Assembly: GCA_943737045.1 (NCBI GenBank)
Contig: CALSFV010000024.1
Location: 602,001 to 666,000 of the forward strand
DNA length: 64,000 nt
Source of the DNA: Parapristionchus giblindavisi
Lineage: Eukaryota > Nematoda > Chromadorea > Rhabditida > Diplogasteridae
Reading direction: 5' to 3'
Shown: piece by piece, positions 1 to 10,946 of the stretch
Layout: each line of letters starts with the position of its first letter
Position numbering within the stretch: position 1 is the stretch's first letter
Made by a program: the position numbers and the translations under genes
The notes under the pieces: model-generated
The model's input: the letters and a program-made list of their open reading frames with translations, nothing else
Told to the model about the DNA's origin: nothing
The model's database searches: none

Positions 1-317
1 CTTTTAACCACCTTTCCAATAAATTAGTACCCATCATTTTCGGACCAGTGTGATTTGCCTTTTAATTGTTTTTCTCATTTATACAAATTGTGCTTCATTT
101 TCTTTAGTCATTAAAAGAACATTTTATCACATAAGATCATGATTAAAACTTAAAAATTGAGAATCAAAAAAATTTTCATTCGCAGAGTAAATAAATGATG
201 CGTGCAAATGCGCTCCGCAGCAAATCGTACAACCAGGATGTACTGTAGTAGATGGATCAAATAAAAGATGTGACTGTTGGATGATTAATAATGAAATTGT
301 CTGGACGAGATAGTAAT
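1..317. other. 3' flank of gene 1, no gene seen
   Basis: AT-rich sequence downstream (in transcript sense) of the stop of gene 1. It probably holds the 3' untranslated region. I see no canonical AATAAA on the minus strand here, no conserved exon of the BTB family and no convincing repeat. Confidence 0.5.
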
Positions 318-3300
318 TTAACTATCGTACACTTTAACAGTTCCATAAGGATAAGAAATACTGGAGCTGGCGGCACTTCTCGAATAAGGGGACCCTGTAA
401 ACAAAATATTCAATATATAATATAATAAAATAAAGAAGCTTTGTGTAATTATTTTATATATAATGTACCTTCAATATAGAAAGTAGAATATTGAGATGGA
501 ATAAAATTCCATAGATCCCGATGGCCATTATAATTAACAACAGCACTTTCCACTTTATATGGAGTCCTACTCTTCTTATTCTTATAGTACTTGATAACAA
601 ACTCATCGTAGTTATCCTTTAAAATAGAAATCAAAAAATCTTTACTTACAAATAATTTTTTTATAAATTCTAACTTCAGCAGAAGATCTCCATGCTTCCA
701 GTTGCTGATCTCGTTCTTTTAATTTGTCTTTTAGTTTCTTCGACATAGATGATGTTCGCTAAATTTTGCATTAGAATATCAAATTAAAATATCTGGGAAA
801 AATGGGAAGCAAATCGTATGCTAAATAAAGAAAACGATAACGATAATTAGTTATTACTTAGTCTAACTTACATTGAACAGCTTTCGAATTGTAGTTTTGT
901 CGATAACGGGAACGATTTTCTGACTGCTTTCAAGTAAATCATCAATATCAGTCACGCAATTAAGAACATGATCCTGAGGAAAATATATGATGCTCTTACT
1001 AGGGGATGGTTTCTTTGATGGTTGAAATTACAGTTAGTGACCTACATAGCGATAATCAGCATGGTCGACTTAGTAAGAATCAACTTTCAAAAGCTGCAGT
1101 TGATTGATTTTTTGAACGAAACCGGTCGCATATCCGCCGCACGAAAGACAGCCAAGGAAGATTTTTGGATTTGATTTCCATTGAAACAACATTTTTTTTC
1201 TGGAATTACCATACAGACATAAAATACTGTCAAACTCGTGTTCAAAAAGTGAAAAAAAACAAAAAAAAAGAATTTTTTGGCTGTCTTTTGTGCGGCGGAT
1301 ATGCGACGGGTTTCGTTTAAAAAATCGATCAACTGCAGCTTTTGACAGTTGATTCTTACTAGGTCGACCATGCTGATCATCGCTATGTAGGTCACTAACC
1401 GTAATTTCAACCATCACAGAAACCATTCCCTAGTTAAAGAAGGAGATCCTCGAGTTTGTTTGTGATTGAGTAAGAAATCTAAGTATTATTTTGGGGGAAT
1501 TTCTCACACAATAGCATTTCCATGCAAACAAGGGTCTAGTTCTTTAAAAGAGACACATGGGATATTAAAGCATAAAACTATGTATATATGTAAATATATT
1601 TTGATTTAAAAAATGGGTTCAACAAAAAGCATAAAAGCAACCTTGCTCTTTGTTCCTGTTCAATATAATGGACGCATAGTTCGAATAGCTAGGTCATCGG
1701 TTTTCAAAATGTAGTCAGGTTTTTCGGTTTTTCAGAAATTTTGGCTCAAAATCCGGACAGGCTTGGTACTTTGTAACATACTTTTCGACCTATGAATGTA
1801 AAGGTTGTCTTAAACATACCAAAAGTTCTTCAGACTTTACTCGATCTGCAATCAATAAACCGTGAGGAATATCCGTTTTAGTGATCTTCTTTTTGAGAAG
1901 AAATGATAGAGCGGAGTTACGAATTATTGGAACAATAAATCGATCAGAAAGATCCAATTGATTGAGAGCTGTGGGTACTGTAATTATGGACACTCAAGAA
2001 AAAGATAAAAAGTTGGTCAAATCTTGTTTGTTATTATGACAAAAGAAGTAGAATAATAATAATATTAAATAAATAATAGAATAATAATGATAGTCTTATA
2101 TAATAAAAAGATACCATCGGGATACGATCGATTGATTTGATGCAATGATTGAATGAATGAAATAAAATCGTCGAGTTCGATCTGGAAAAATACACATTTG
2201 ATGATTTAAACAAGAAAATTCCATCCTCAGTAAAATTCATATTCTCACCTCTTTAATCTTAATAATGTCATCATTCTTTTCACGGAAATCTCCATAGAAA
2301 AGACTATTAAAGTATTCAGAGTGCAGAGAAAGATACTAAACGGAACAATTTTTGTTAAATAAATATATAATATTAGTTAACACCTCTTTACTTATAACAA
2401 TAATTGTCGAATCTATTTGAAGTGAACCGGAATGAATAGAAGAATTGAGCGACTCAAGCTTCGACAAAGGTCTTCAATAGATTTATTTATTAATTCATCC
2501 TTGGCCGATGTCAATTTATTTTTTCTGATCTATAATAATATTCACACCTCGAATAAAGATGAATCTTCATTTCGATAGCCTTCTTTAGCAATTCTTCGAA
2601 GACATTATTCATGTTCAGCTGATAGTCAAATATACAAAACTCATATAAAATTATTGTGGGATTCCCCCCCCAAGGCAATTTCTTATGAGTGTACGGGGTT
2701 CTATCCTACTGTATGCGTATACTCCTCATCTATTATAGTAACACAATTTCAGAATGTTGTCGGCTTATTCATTTCGCATCACTATCCATTTCCACAGCGT
2801 TTGTCGAAAACATCTAGATGCGGTAATGGAAACTTGGCAAAATGCCAAAAGATTACGGTAATCACACTTTCTCTGCTTATGATCTATCTCATTTCTATGT
2901 TTCCCGATGGTCTCTAAAAGCTGTATCCCTTGCACTATATAATAGTCTACATTATAAAGTTTATAATGTATACCTTGGAACAAATTACAGTACTCATAAT
3001 TTCATTTTCCTCTCCAAGAAATTGATTCAAGAACGAATCAATTCGAAGTTTCCATTGGGATCTTGAACCATTCAAAGGAAAACAATCAGAGAAAATCTGA
3101 ATATTAGTTGTAGGAAAAGAAGTAAAGTGTTCAATATAAAACTAAAATTTTTTTTAAATCATAACTAAAATGATGTGATGACGCAATAAACCAACCTCAA
3201 CTCCATTATTATCGATTACTTGAATCTCAGCTACCCATTCTTCACCAATCGATATTTGATTCTGAAACAGAAAATGAATGAAATACTCTGCAATTCTGTG

Positions 3301-3508
3301 AATATTAACCTCAGAACGGAAGATTAGGGTACAAGGCTTATTCTCAAACGACATTGACCTGTAAGAAAGTATAAGAATGATTTTGTTTTAATTTATAAAA
3401 ATAAATAAGATATTATTACAAATCAGGAGTTGTCTGTTTGATGATCAGACTTCTCGATTCAGAAGAGAGAAGAAGATAATCAGAGTCCGAATGAATTGAT
3501 GAGCACAT
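318..3508 (-). CDS. Gene 1: BTB-domain protein, multi-exon, coiled-coil-poor subfamily
   Basis: Multi-exon minus-strand gene recognised by alignment to gene 3. It starts at 3508 (MCSSIHSDSDY), with later exons near 3362-3310, 3270-3200, 3100-2975, 2615-2550, 2480-2390, 2340-2254, 2178-2117, 1976-1820, 974-870, 770-680, 634-472 and 396-318. BTB hallmarks are the pattern of a Lys-Glu then LSLHSE-type strand/helix, a YGDFREK-like loop, and the exon with LNQLDLSDRFIVP. The coiled-coil exon is reduced to one short Lys/Glu-rich helix before a QLEAWRSS motif. The C-terminal module has RTPYKVE, then YIEG, and the protein ends GTVKVYDS. One oddity: the Trp codon spanning exons 1 and 2 in the paralogues is Leu here. 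The large intron between the two helical exons (about 975-1819) has been invaded by MITEs. BTB proteins typically dimerise and many bind CUL3; a role for this one is inferred only from family. Exon limits are approximate. Confidence 0.72.
999..1433. mobile_element. Palindromic MITE with TTA target duplication
   Basis: Long imperfect inverted repeat. The left end CTAGGGGATGGTTTCT is mirrored by AGAAACCATTCCCTAG at the right end, and the arms stay complementary for about 170 bp around a T/A-rich centre. TTA occurs at 996-998 and again at 1434-1436, a 3-bp duplication like that of PIF/Harbinger elements. It sits in an intron of gene 1. The two long minus-strand open frames inside it are mirror artefacts of the palindrome. 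No transposase is visible, so it is non-autonomous. Confidence 0.75.
1434..1673. other. Intron segment shared with the matching intron of gene 5
   Basis: This piece of the gene 1 intron begins with a GGAGATCC/CGAG block that resembles the block near 27376 (GGAGACCCACGAG) in the equivalent intron of gene 5. It is probably part of an older dispersed repeat that both introns inherited or acquired. No coding content is seen. Confidence 0.35.
1674..1794. mobile_element. Small MITE with ATAGGTCGAA-type ends
   Basis: Short element whose left end (CATAGTTCGAATAGC) and right end (CTTTTCGACCTATG) are imperfect inverse complements. The body carries a 'TCAAAATCCGGACAGG' motif. The same family, with better preserved ends and internal repeats, is found at 44440-44641. 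No clear target duplication is visible here, so this copy is old. Confidence 0.6.
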
Positions 3509-4291
3509 CTTAAATATAATATTGATTGATTTCTGTTTTAGATGGCCATGTAGACAATTACAAAATGTGAGAGATCAAAGATCAAGAAATTGTTATTGAA
3601 AGGAAGATCGTTTATCATACTGTAACTTGGTTTTCACGTCTTTCACTTGAACGAAATTTTATATTTCCATTTCGAAAAATGGAATATTCTTTAGTTGTAA
3701 TGTTAATATTATTTTAAACTACCCATTTGAGATCCCTAGTCAAGACAAATGTTGAAGGGATCGTCAGATGGGAAAAGGAAAAAGATCGCTACGACTAAGT
3801 AAGAAAAGACATCGATTGTTCGGATAGATCAGTAAATCGATAGATGTCATACATATTTGTATAGAGTTACTTCTTAGTCATCTAATTATAATAAATGAAG
3901 TTTGTGACGACATTTATAATGAGACTTTTTCAATGAAATGTTTAGATGACCATTATGAATAAAGAATGTTCAGATCATTAATATCATTTTCATATCTTAA
4001 TGAATATATTCTGGGTACGGTAAACCCATAAACACCATAGACATTCTTGTTTCTAATCAAATCGTTTATTACAGGTGAAAAATCAAATGAGAAGATACAA
4101 TGATGGAGGTGCATGTGAAGATATGTTGCATTATTGATGTTATGTTATGTTATATTATGTAAGTTTTGATACAATATGTACAAAAGGTGAATACAATCTG
4201 CTTCAAAACTAACTCAATTGAAAAAAAAACAAAATTGGCAATTCGTAAACTATGAATAAAGTAATACTCATAATCGTATTTGTACAGTTCA
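3509..4291 (-). promoter_or_regulatory. Intergenic region: upstream of gene 1 and 3' UTR of gene 2
   Basis: About 780 bp between the start of gene 1 and the stop of gene 2. The half next to gene 2 holds a block (about 4005-4100) that recurs downstream of other family genes: on the minus strand it reads GTAATAAACGATTTGATTAG and then a GGGTTTACCGTACCC motif. The AATAAA in it (around 4070) is the likely cleavage signal of gene 2, about 220 nt after its stop. The half next to gene 1 (3509-3995) is also conserved upstream of gene 5 (40631-41120), so it may hold the promoter. No TATA box is clear. Confidence 0.5.
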
Positions 4292-5800
4292 TTAATCATA
4301 CAGTTTAATCACTCCGTCGGGATACTCAGAGTAGTCATAAGTTCTCTTATAGGCACGACCTTCAATAGAAATGATCAATGTAAAACAAAAGAAAAGCAAT
4401 TTCATTGAAGAATAATTCACCTTCGATATACAATTGAGAATATTTCGATGGAATGAAATGCCAGATGCTCTGTGTATTAGGAATAACGTAATGTTGTACT
4501 TTATATGGAGTTCTATTCTCATAAAACTCCAAAACATACTCATTGTATTGTGTCTAAAATATTATTTCTTGTTAATTATTTTATAAAAATGTTTCAACCG
4601 GAAATGCAGTCCTCCACGCTTGAACTATCTGAGTCTGAAATATAAGTTCACAACAAAATAAAAAAAGAACAAAACAAACCGTCATGGCATTTTGTTCTTT
4701 TTCTCGTTCGAAAAGAAGTAGTTTAGAATCGTACTCTTTTTGCATCGCCTCCATTCTTGATTTTTGATCACTAGCTTCTTTTTTTTAGTGTAGTGACATG
4801 ATTTTGAGCTAGAACTAATTTGGATGTTTCCTCCTTTAGCTTTGCTTCCAAGCTTGATTTCTGATCAGACGATTCTTTTTTTTAGTCTAGTCACTTGTTG
4901 TTCAGAAACAACTAATTTTGATGTATCTTCTTTTAGTTTGGCCTCCAGTATTGATTTTTGATCACTAGCTTCTTTTTTTAGTGTAGTCACTTGATTTTGA
5001 GCAAGAACTAATTTGGATGTTTCTTCCTTTAGCTTCGCCTCCAAGCTTGATTTTTGATCAGACGCTTCCTTTAGTAGTCTAGTCACCAGTGTCGATGTGA
5101 GCTGAATTGTGCATTTAAAATATAGAAATCCTCCAAAGTAACATCTTGTTCCAGTTACTACGTTGGTATTTACTTCTCTCTACAATAAAGTCTCTACTAT
5201 ACTATCCTACCTGATACCTGTTATGTCCAAGTACATAACAATGTTGCAATTGGACTATTTATTTTTTATACATCGTAACTACCTTCTCTTTAGCACAATG
5301 ACAGGAGAAAGGTTTTGCCAAAGTCGCCACTTTTAGTTTCAAATTAACAAGGAGAACGACAGAAAAATTAAAAATAACTCACATTGAAGAGCTTTTGAAA
5401 TGTATTATTGTCGATAAAAGGAATGATTTGATTACTTATTTCGAGTAGTTCATTAATTTCAGTTACGAAACTAAGAGTGTGAACCTGCAGGGGAAAAAAT
5501 GAAAATTTTAAAATAAATTTTACGGGTTTTGTTATTTTAGATATATTTATATTTCATTATTTTCATTTGAACGTACCAAAAGTTCTTCAGACTTGACTCG
5601 ATCGGCAATCAATAAACCGTGTGAGATATTCTTTTTCGTGATTTTCTTTTTGAGAAGATATGATAGAGCGGAATTGCGAATTATTGGAACAATAAATCGA
5701 TCAGAAAGATCCAATTGATTGAGAGCTGTGGGTACTGTAATTAAGGACACTCAACAAAAAGAACTATAACTGGTTGTTTGAAAAGTATGACAAAATACAA

Positions 5801-5861
<61 letters not shown>
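5801..5861. repeat. TAA trinucleotide microsatellite
   Basis: A nearly pure AAT/TAA run of about 20 units inside the gene 2 intron, directly abutting the satellite array. A second, longer TAA tract closes the array on the far side, which suggests the array expanded inside or next to a microsatellite. Confidence 0.95.
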
Positions 5862-8800
5862 TAGCGCGAACTACGTTCGCGCCTCGGAGAGTTTTGCGCA
5901 TATGTTTATAATCGTTGGGATGGAGCCCCGCTCAATCTCAACTACGTTACTACAATGCTTCTTGGCCGTTTTAATCGAATTTGGTTCGGTAGGGGTACGG
6001 TATGTGGGTTACGGTAGTTGAAAATGTTCGAGAAAAAATTGTCTCGTCGATTTACCCAAGTGGGACCATGAACGGAATTTTTATCGCAAGTTTGAAAAAT
6101 AAAGTCAGTTTGCGTTAACGTAGTACTACGGTAGATGGGTTACGATAGCTGAAAATGGTCTAGGAAAAATTGTCATGCCGTTTTACACAAGGATGGAGCA
6201 AGCACGGAATTTATCTCGCAAGTTTGAAAAATAAAGTCAGTTTGCGTTAATGTAGTACTACGGTAGATGGGTTACGGTAGCTGAAAATGGTCTAGAAAAA
6301 ATTGTCATGCCGTTTTACACAAGGATGGAGCAAGCACGTAATTTATCTCGCAAGTTTGAAAAATAAAGTCAGTTTGCGTTAACGTAGTACTACGGTAGAT
6401 GGGTTACGGTAGCTGAAAATGAACTAGAAAAATTTGTCATGTCGAGTTACACAAGGATTGACCAAGCACGAATTTTTATTCGCAAGTTTGAAAAATAAAG
6501 TCAGTTCACGATAAGGTGCACTGACCAACATATAAACGGGTGTTTTTCTCAGGATTTTAATAATTGACCCCGGTTTTTTTTGTTGCGTAATCGTCTTATA
6601 TCAGCATGGCACGCAACGTATCAAAAAATGAGGATCCTAAGTGCCCAGTAAAGTAAAATGCTTATCTGTGTAAGTAAGTATGTAACTAGCGCGAACTACG
6701 TTCGCGCCTCAGAGAGTTTTGCGCATATTTACCTTAATCGTCATCTCAACTACGTTAGCCTAATGCTTCTCGGCCGTTTTTATCGAATTTGGTACAGTAA
6801 GGGTGGGTTACGGTAGTTGAAGATATTCTAGAAAAGTCGATCCCGCTGAGTCACACAAGGAGGCAAAGAACGGAATTTTAATCGCAAGTTTGAAAAATAA
6901 AGTCAGTTTGCGTTAACGTAGTACTACGGTAGATGGGTTACGGTAGCTGAAAATGATCTAGAAAAATTTGTTATGTCGTTTTACACAAGGACGAACCAAG
7001 CAAGGAATTTTAATCGCAAGTTTGAAAAATAAAGTCAGTTTGCGTTAACGTAGTACTACGGTAGATGGGTTACGGTAGCTGAAAATATTCTAGAAAAATT
7101 TGTCTCGTCGAGTTACCCGAGGAGGGACGAAGCACGGAATTTATAACGCAGGTTTGAAAAATAAAGTCAGTTTGCGTTAACGTAGTACTACGGTAGCTGG
7201 GTTAGGGTAGCTGAAAATGGTTTAGAAAAATTTGTCTTGTCGAGTTACACAAGGATTGGCCAAGCACGGATTTTTTATAGCAAGTTTGAAAAATAAAGTC
7301 AGTTTGCGTTAACGTAGTACTACGGTAGGTGGGTTACGGTAGCTGAAAATGGTCTAGAAAAATTTGTCATGTCGGTATACTCAAGAAATTACCAAGCACG
7401 GAATTTATAACGCAAGTTTGAAAATTAAAGTCAGTTCACGATAACTGAAAATCGAGCGCGAATTTATTTTGTTTTGGGGGGATTACGGTACATGACTCAC
7501 AAGTCTTTTTGTCAAAAATCTCAGGATTTTGATAAATGACCCCGGTTTTTTAGTTGCGTAATCGACTTATATCTGTCTTCTGCCCCAGTTATCAAAAAAT
7601 GAGGATCCCAAGTGCCCAGTAAAGTAAAATGCTTATCTGTGTAAGTAAGTATGTAATAGCGCGAACTACGTTCGCGCCTCAGAGAGTTTTGCGCATATTT
7701 ATCTTAATCGTTGGGATGTAGCTCCGCTCCATCTCAACTACGTTACTACAATGCTTCTTCGCCGGTTCGGTAGGGTACTGTAGGTGGGTTACGGTAGTTG
7801 AAAATATTCGATTTACCCAAGTGGGACCATGAACGGAATTTTTACCGCAAGTTTGAAAAATAAAGTCAGTTCGCGTTAACGTAGTACTACGGTAGATTGG
7901 TTACGGTAGCTGAAAATAGTCTGGAAAAATTTGTCTCGTCGAGTTACACAAGGATTGACCGAGCACTGATTTTTTATAGCAAGTTTGAAAAATAAAGTCA
8001 GTTTGCGTTAACGTAGTACTACGGTAGATGGATTACGGTAGCTGAAAATGGTCTAGAAAAATTTGTTTCGTCGAGTTACTTAGGGTAGTACCAAGCACGG
8101 AATTTTTATCGAAAGTTTGAAAAATAAAGTCAGTTTGCGTTAAGGTAGCACTACGGTAGATGGGTTACGGTAGCTGAAAATGGTTTAGAAAACTTTGTCT
8201 CGTCGAGTTACACAAGGTGGGACCAACCACGGAATTTTTATCGAAAATTTGAAAAATAAAGTCAGTTTGCGATAAAATCGGACAGAATTGTTTGGGGGCA
8301 TTTTTCTCAGAATTTATTAAATTGACCCCTGTTTTTTAGTTGCGTAATCGCCTGATATCCTTAATGTGCACAAGTTATCAAAAAATGGGGATCCTAAGTG
8401 CCCAGTAAAGCAAAATGCTTATCTCTCTAAGTAAGGTATGTAATAGCGCGAACTACGTTCGCGCCTCAGAGAGTTTTGCGCAAATGTATTATAATCGTTG
8501 GTCCATCTCATCTACGTTAGCCCAATACTTCTCATCCGTTTTAGTCGAATTTGGTACGGTATGGGTACGGTAGGTGGGTTACGGTAGCTGAAAATATTCT
8601 AGAAAAATTTGTCTCGTCGAGTAGCACAAGGAAGGCGCAAGCACGGATTTTTTGTAGCAAGTTTGAAAAATAAAGTCAATTAGCGTTAACGTAGTACTAC
8701 GGTAGATGGGTTTCGGTAGCTGGAATTGGTCTAGAAAAATTTGTCTCGTCGAGTTACCCAAGAAAGTACCAAGCACGGAATTTATAACGCAAGTTTGAAA

Positions 8801-8987
8801 AATAAAGTCAGTTCACGATAAGGTGTACACACCAACATATAAACGGGTGATTTTCACAGAATTTTGATAAATGACCCCGGTTTTTTAGTTGCGTAATCGC
8901 CTTGTATCACAGTCGCGCACAAGTTATCAAAAAATGAGGATCCTAAGTGTCCAGTAAAGCAAAATGCTTATCTGTGTAAGTAAGTAT
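5862..8987. repeat. Higher-order satellite array in an intron of gene 2
   Basis: Four long units begin with CTAGCGCGAACTACGTTCGC-type sequence (near 5861, 6684, 7657 and 8443) and end with a GGATCCTAAGTGCCCAGTAA-type segment. Inside the units is a subrepeat of about 132 bp (measured spacing 132, 132, 132 at 6101, 6233, 6365, 6497) containing AAAGTCAGTTTGCGTTAACG followed by TAGTACTACGGTAGATGGGT. About 15 subrepeats are present, with 2 to 5 per long unit. The first motif contains a short palindrome (GCGCGAACTACGTTCGCGC). The array is non-coding; the short minus-strand frames near 8579-8776 are chance. Confidence 0.9.
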
Positions 8988-9020
8988 GTAATAATAATAA
9001 TAATAATAATAATAATAGTA

Positions 9021-9116
<96 letters not shown>

Positions 9117-9125
9117 TAATAGTAA
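8988..9125. repeat. TAA microsatellite, imperfect
   Basis: About 135 bp of TAA units with scattered TAG and GAG interruptions, closing the satellite array. The long Tyr-only and Ile-only open frames through it are repeat artefacts. Confidence 0.95.
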
Positions 9126-10427
9126 TAAAAAGATAAGATGAATGCTACCATCGGGATACGATCGATATTGTTGATGTAATGATTGAATTAAAAAAATAAA
9201 ATCGTCAAGTTCGATCTGAAGAAATACACATTTCATGTTTTAAACGAAAAAATTCCATATTCTCACCTCTTTAATCTTAATAATTTCATCATTCTTTTCA
9301 CAGAAATTTCCATAGAAAAGCATGGTAAAGTACTCAGAGTGAAGTGAAAGGAACTAAATCGAAAAAAATTAAAGTAGATCAAATTTTTTTTAAATAATAA
9401 AAACCTCTTTGCTTATATCAATAATTGTCGAATCTACTTGAAGTGCACCAGAATGAATAGAATAGAGTGATTCCAGTTTCAAGCAAGGCCTTCAAAATAT
9501 TCTTTTTACTTTTTGATCAATAAATTGCCCTTATATTTATATTACAATGTTCAAACCTCGAATAAATACGAATCTTCATTGCATAACCCTTCTTAGCTTT
9601 CTCTGTTATGTATTCTTCGTCCACCTAAAAAAGAGTAAAAAATAATTTTCGGGGTTCGTATCACATTTATGTTACACTGGAAAAATAACCGCTTTCCTAA
9701 GGATAGATTACGGTAAGTGAGCCATAACCCACCCCCCCCCACACACACTCTAACCAAACATTTTACCACAACACAGTATCACCTTTGCTTCGAATTAGAA
9801 TCCATACCTTGGAGCAGACTGCAATACTCATCACATCACTTTCTTCGTCTAGAAATTGAAATAATAACGAATCGATCCGAAGTTCCCATTTAAATCTTGA
9901 GCCATTCAAAGGAAAACAACCCGAACAACACTGAAAATTAGATTTATCAGTTCGAAAAATAAATTTATGAAAAAAGGGAATTGAGAGAGTATATGAAACG
10001 AGAGAATCAAACAGAGATTTTCGTCCTAACAGAAAGAAAAGTCGGCATAATATAACACTAAAAACAGTGAACAAGCTCTACTAGCATAGTGTGATCATGC
10101 AATAAACCAACCTCATCCCCATTATTATCGATTACTTGAATCTCAGCTACACATTCTTCACCAATCGATATTTGATTCTGAAACAGAATATGAATTAAAC
10201 ACTCTAAAATTCTTTGATTATTAACCTCAGAACGGAAGATTAGAGTGCCCGGTTTATTCTCAAACGACATTGACCTGCAAGAAAGTATATGAATACATTT
10301 CTTTTAATTTATAAAAATTAAATATTAGTTGTTGTTACCAATCAGGATCTGTCTGTTTGATGATCAGACTTCTCGAATCAGAAGAAAGAAGAAGATAGTC
10401 AGAGTCCGAATGAATTGATGTGCACAT

Positions 10428-10946
10428 CTTCAATAGAAAATATTGATTGATTTGTGTTACAGATGGCCATGTAGACAATAATACAATATGCGAGAGATCA
10501 AAGATCAAGAAATTGTTATTGAGAGGGAAGATCAAACGAGCATACTGTAACTTGGTTTTCACGTCTTTCACTTCAACGAAATTTTATATTTCCATTTCGA
10601 AAGATGGAATATTCTTTAGTTGTAATGTTAATATTATTTATATCTCAATGAATATATTCTGGGTACGGTAAACCCATAAACACCATGCACATTCTCGTTT
10701 CTAATCAAATCGTTTATTACAGGTGAAAAATCAAATGAGAAGATACAATGATGGAGGTGCATGTGAAGATATATTACATTATTGATGTTATGTTATGTTA
10801 TATTATGCAAGATTTGATACAATATGTACAAATTGTGAATGCAATCTACTTCAAAACTACACAATAACTCAATTGAAAAAATAACAAAATTGGCAATTCT
10901 TAAATTATTAGTAAAGTAATAATCATAATCGTATTTGTACAGTTCA
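10428..10946 (-). promoter_or_regulatory. Intergenic region between genes 2 and 3
   Basis: Shorter version of the gene 1/gene 2 spacer. It keeps the GGGTACGGTAAACCCATAAA block (about 10655) and the minus-strand AATAAACGATTTGATTAG polyadenylation context (about 10700-10720) for gene 3. It lacks the roughly 280-bp stretch found upstream of gene 1 (3715-3995), which looks like a deletion in this copy or an insertion in the other. Confidence 0.5.

Larger units (their letters stand above)
4292..10427 (-). pseudogene. Gene 2: BTB and coiled-coil gene, intron-expanded, with two frameshifts
   Basis: This gene has the same exon order as gene 3. It starts at 10427 (MCTSIHSDSDY); N-terminal exons lie at about 10427-10340, 10274-10224, 10175-10115, 9930-9810 and 9624-9558; BTB exons at about 9490-9405, 9354-9268, 9223-9148 and 5737-5578; the next helix exon at 5487-5385; the coiled coil at 5095-4690; the C-terminal exons end at 4292 (GVIKLYD). 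The intron between BTB exons 8 and 9 has grown to 3.4 kb with TAA microsatellites and a satellite array. The coiled-coil exon holds four 32-residue units, but two T-runs (4876-4883 and 4779-4786) have 8 T where intact units have 7. These are two same-direction frameshifts, not compensating. Either the gene is broken or the assembly has homopolymer errors; a corrected read would make it a normal gene. Confidence 0.65.

Noticed and set aside
1070..1426. Two overlapping minus-strand frames (118 and 107 codons)
   Set aside because: They lie wholly inside the palindromic MITE; the open frames come from the mirrored arms and do not resemble a transposase.
5862..8987. A CRISPR-like array
   Set aside because: The repeats are long (about 132 bp), diverged, directly adjacent without unique spacers, and sit in a nematode intron.
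8927..9236. Open frames of 74 and 97 codons made of Ile or Tyr runs
   Set aside because: They are translations of the TAA microsatellite and carry no protein signal.
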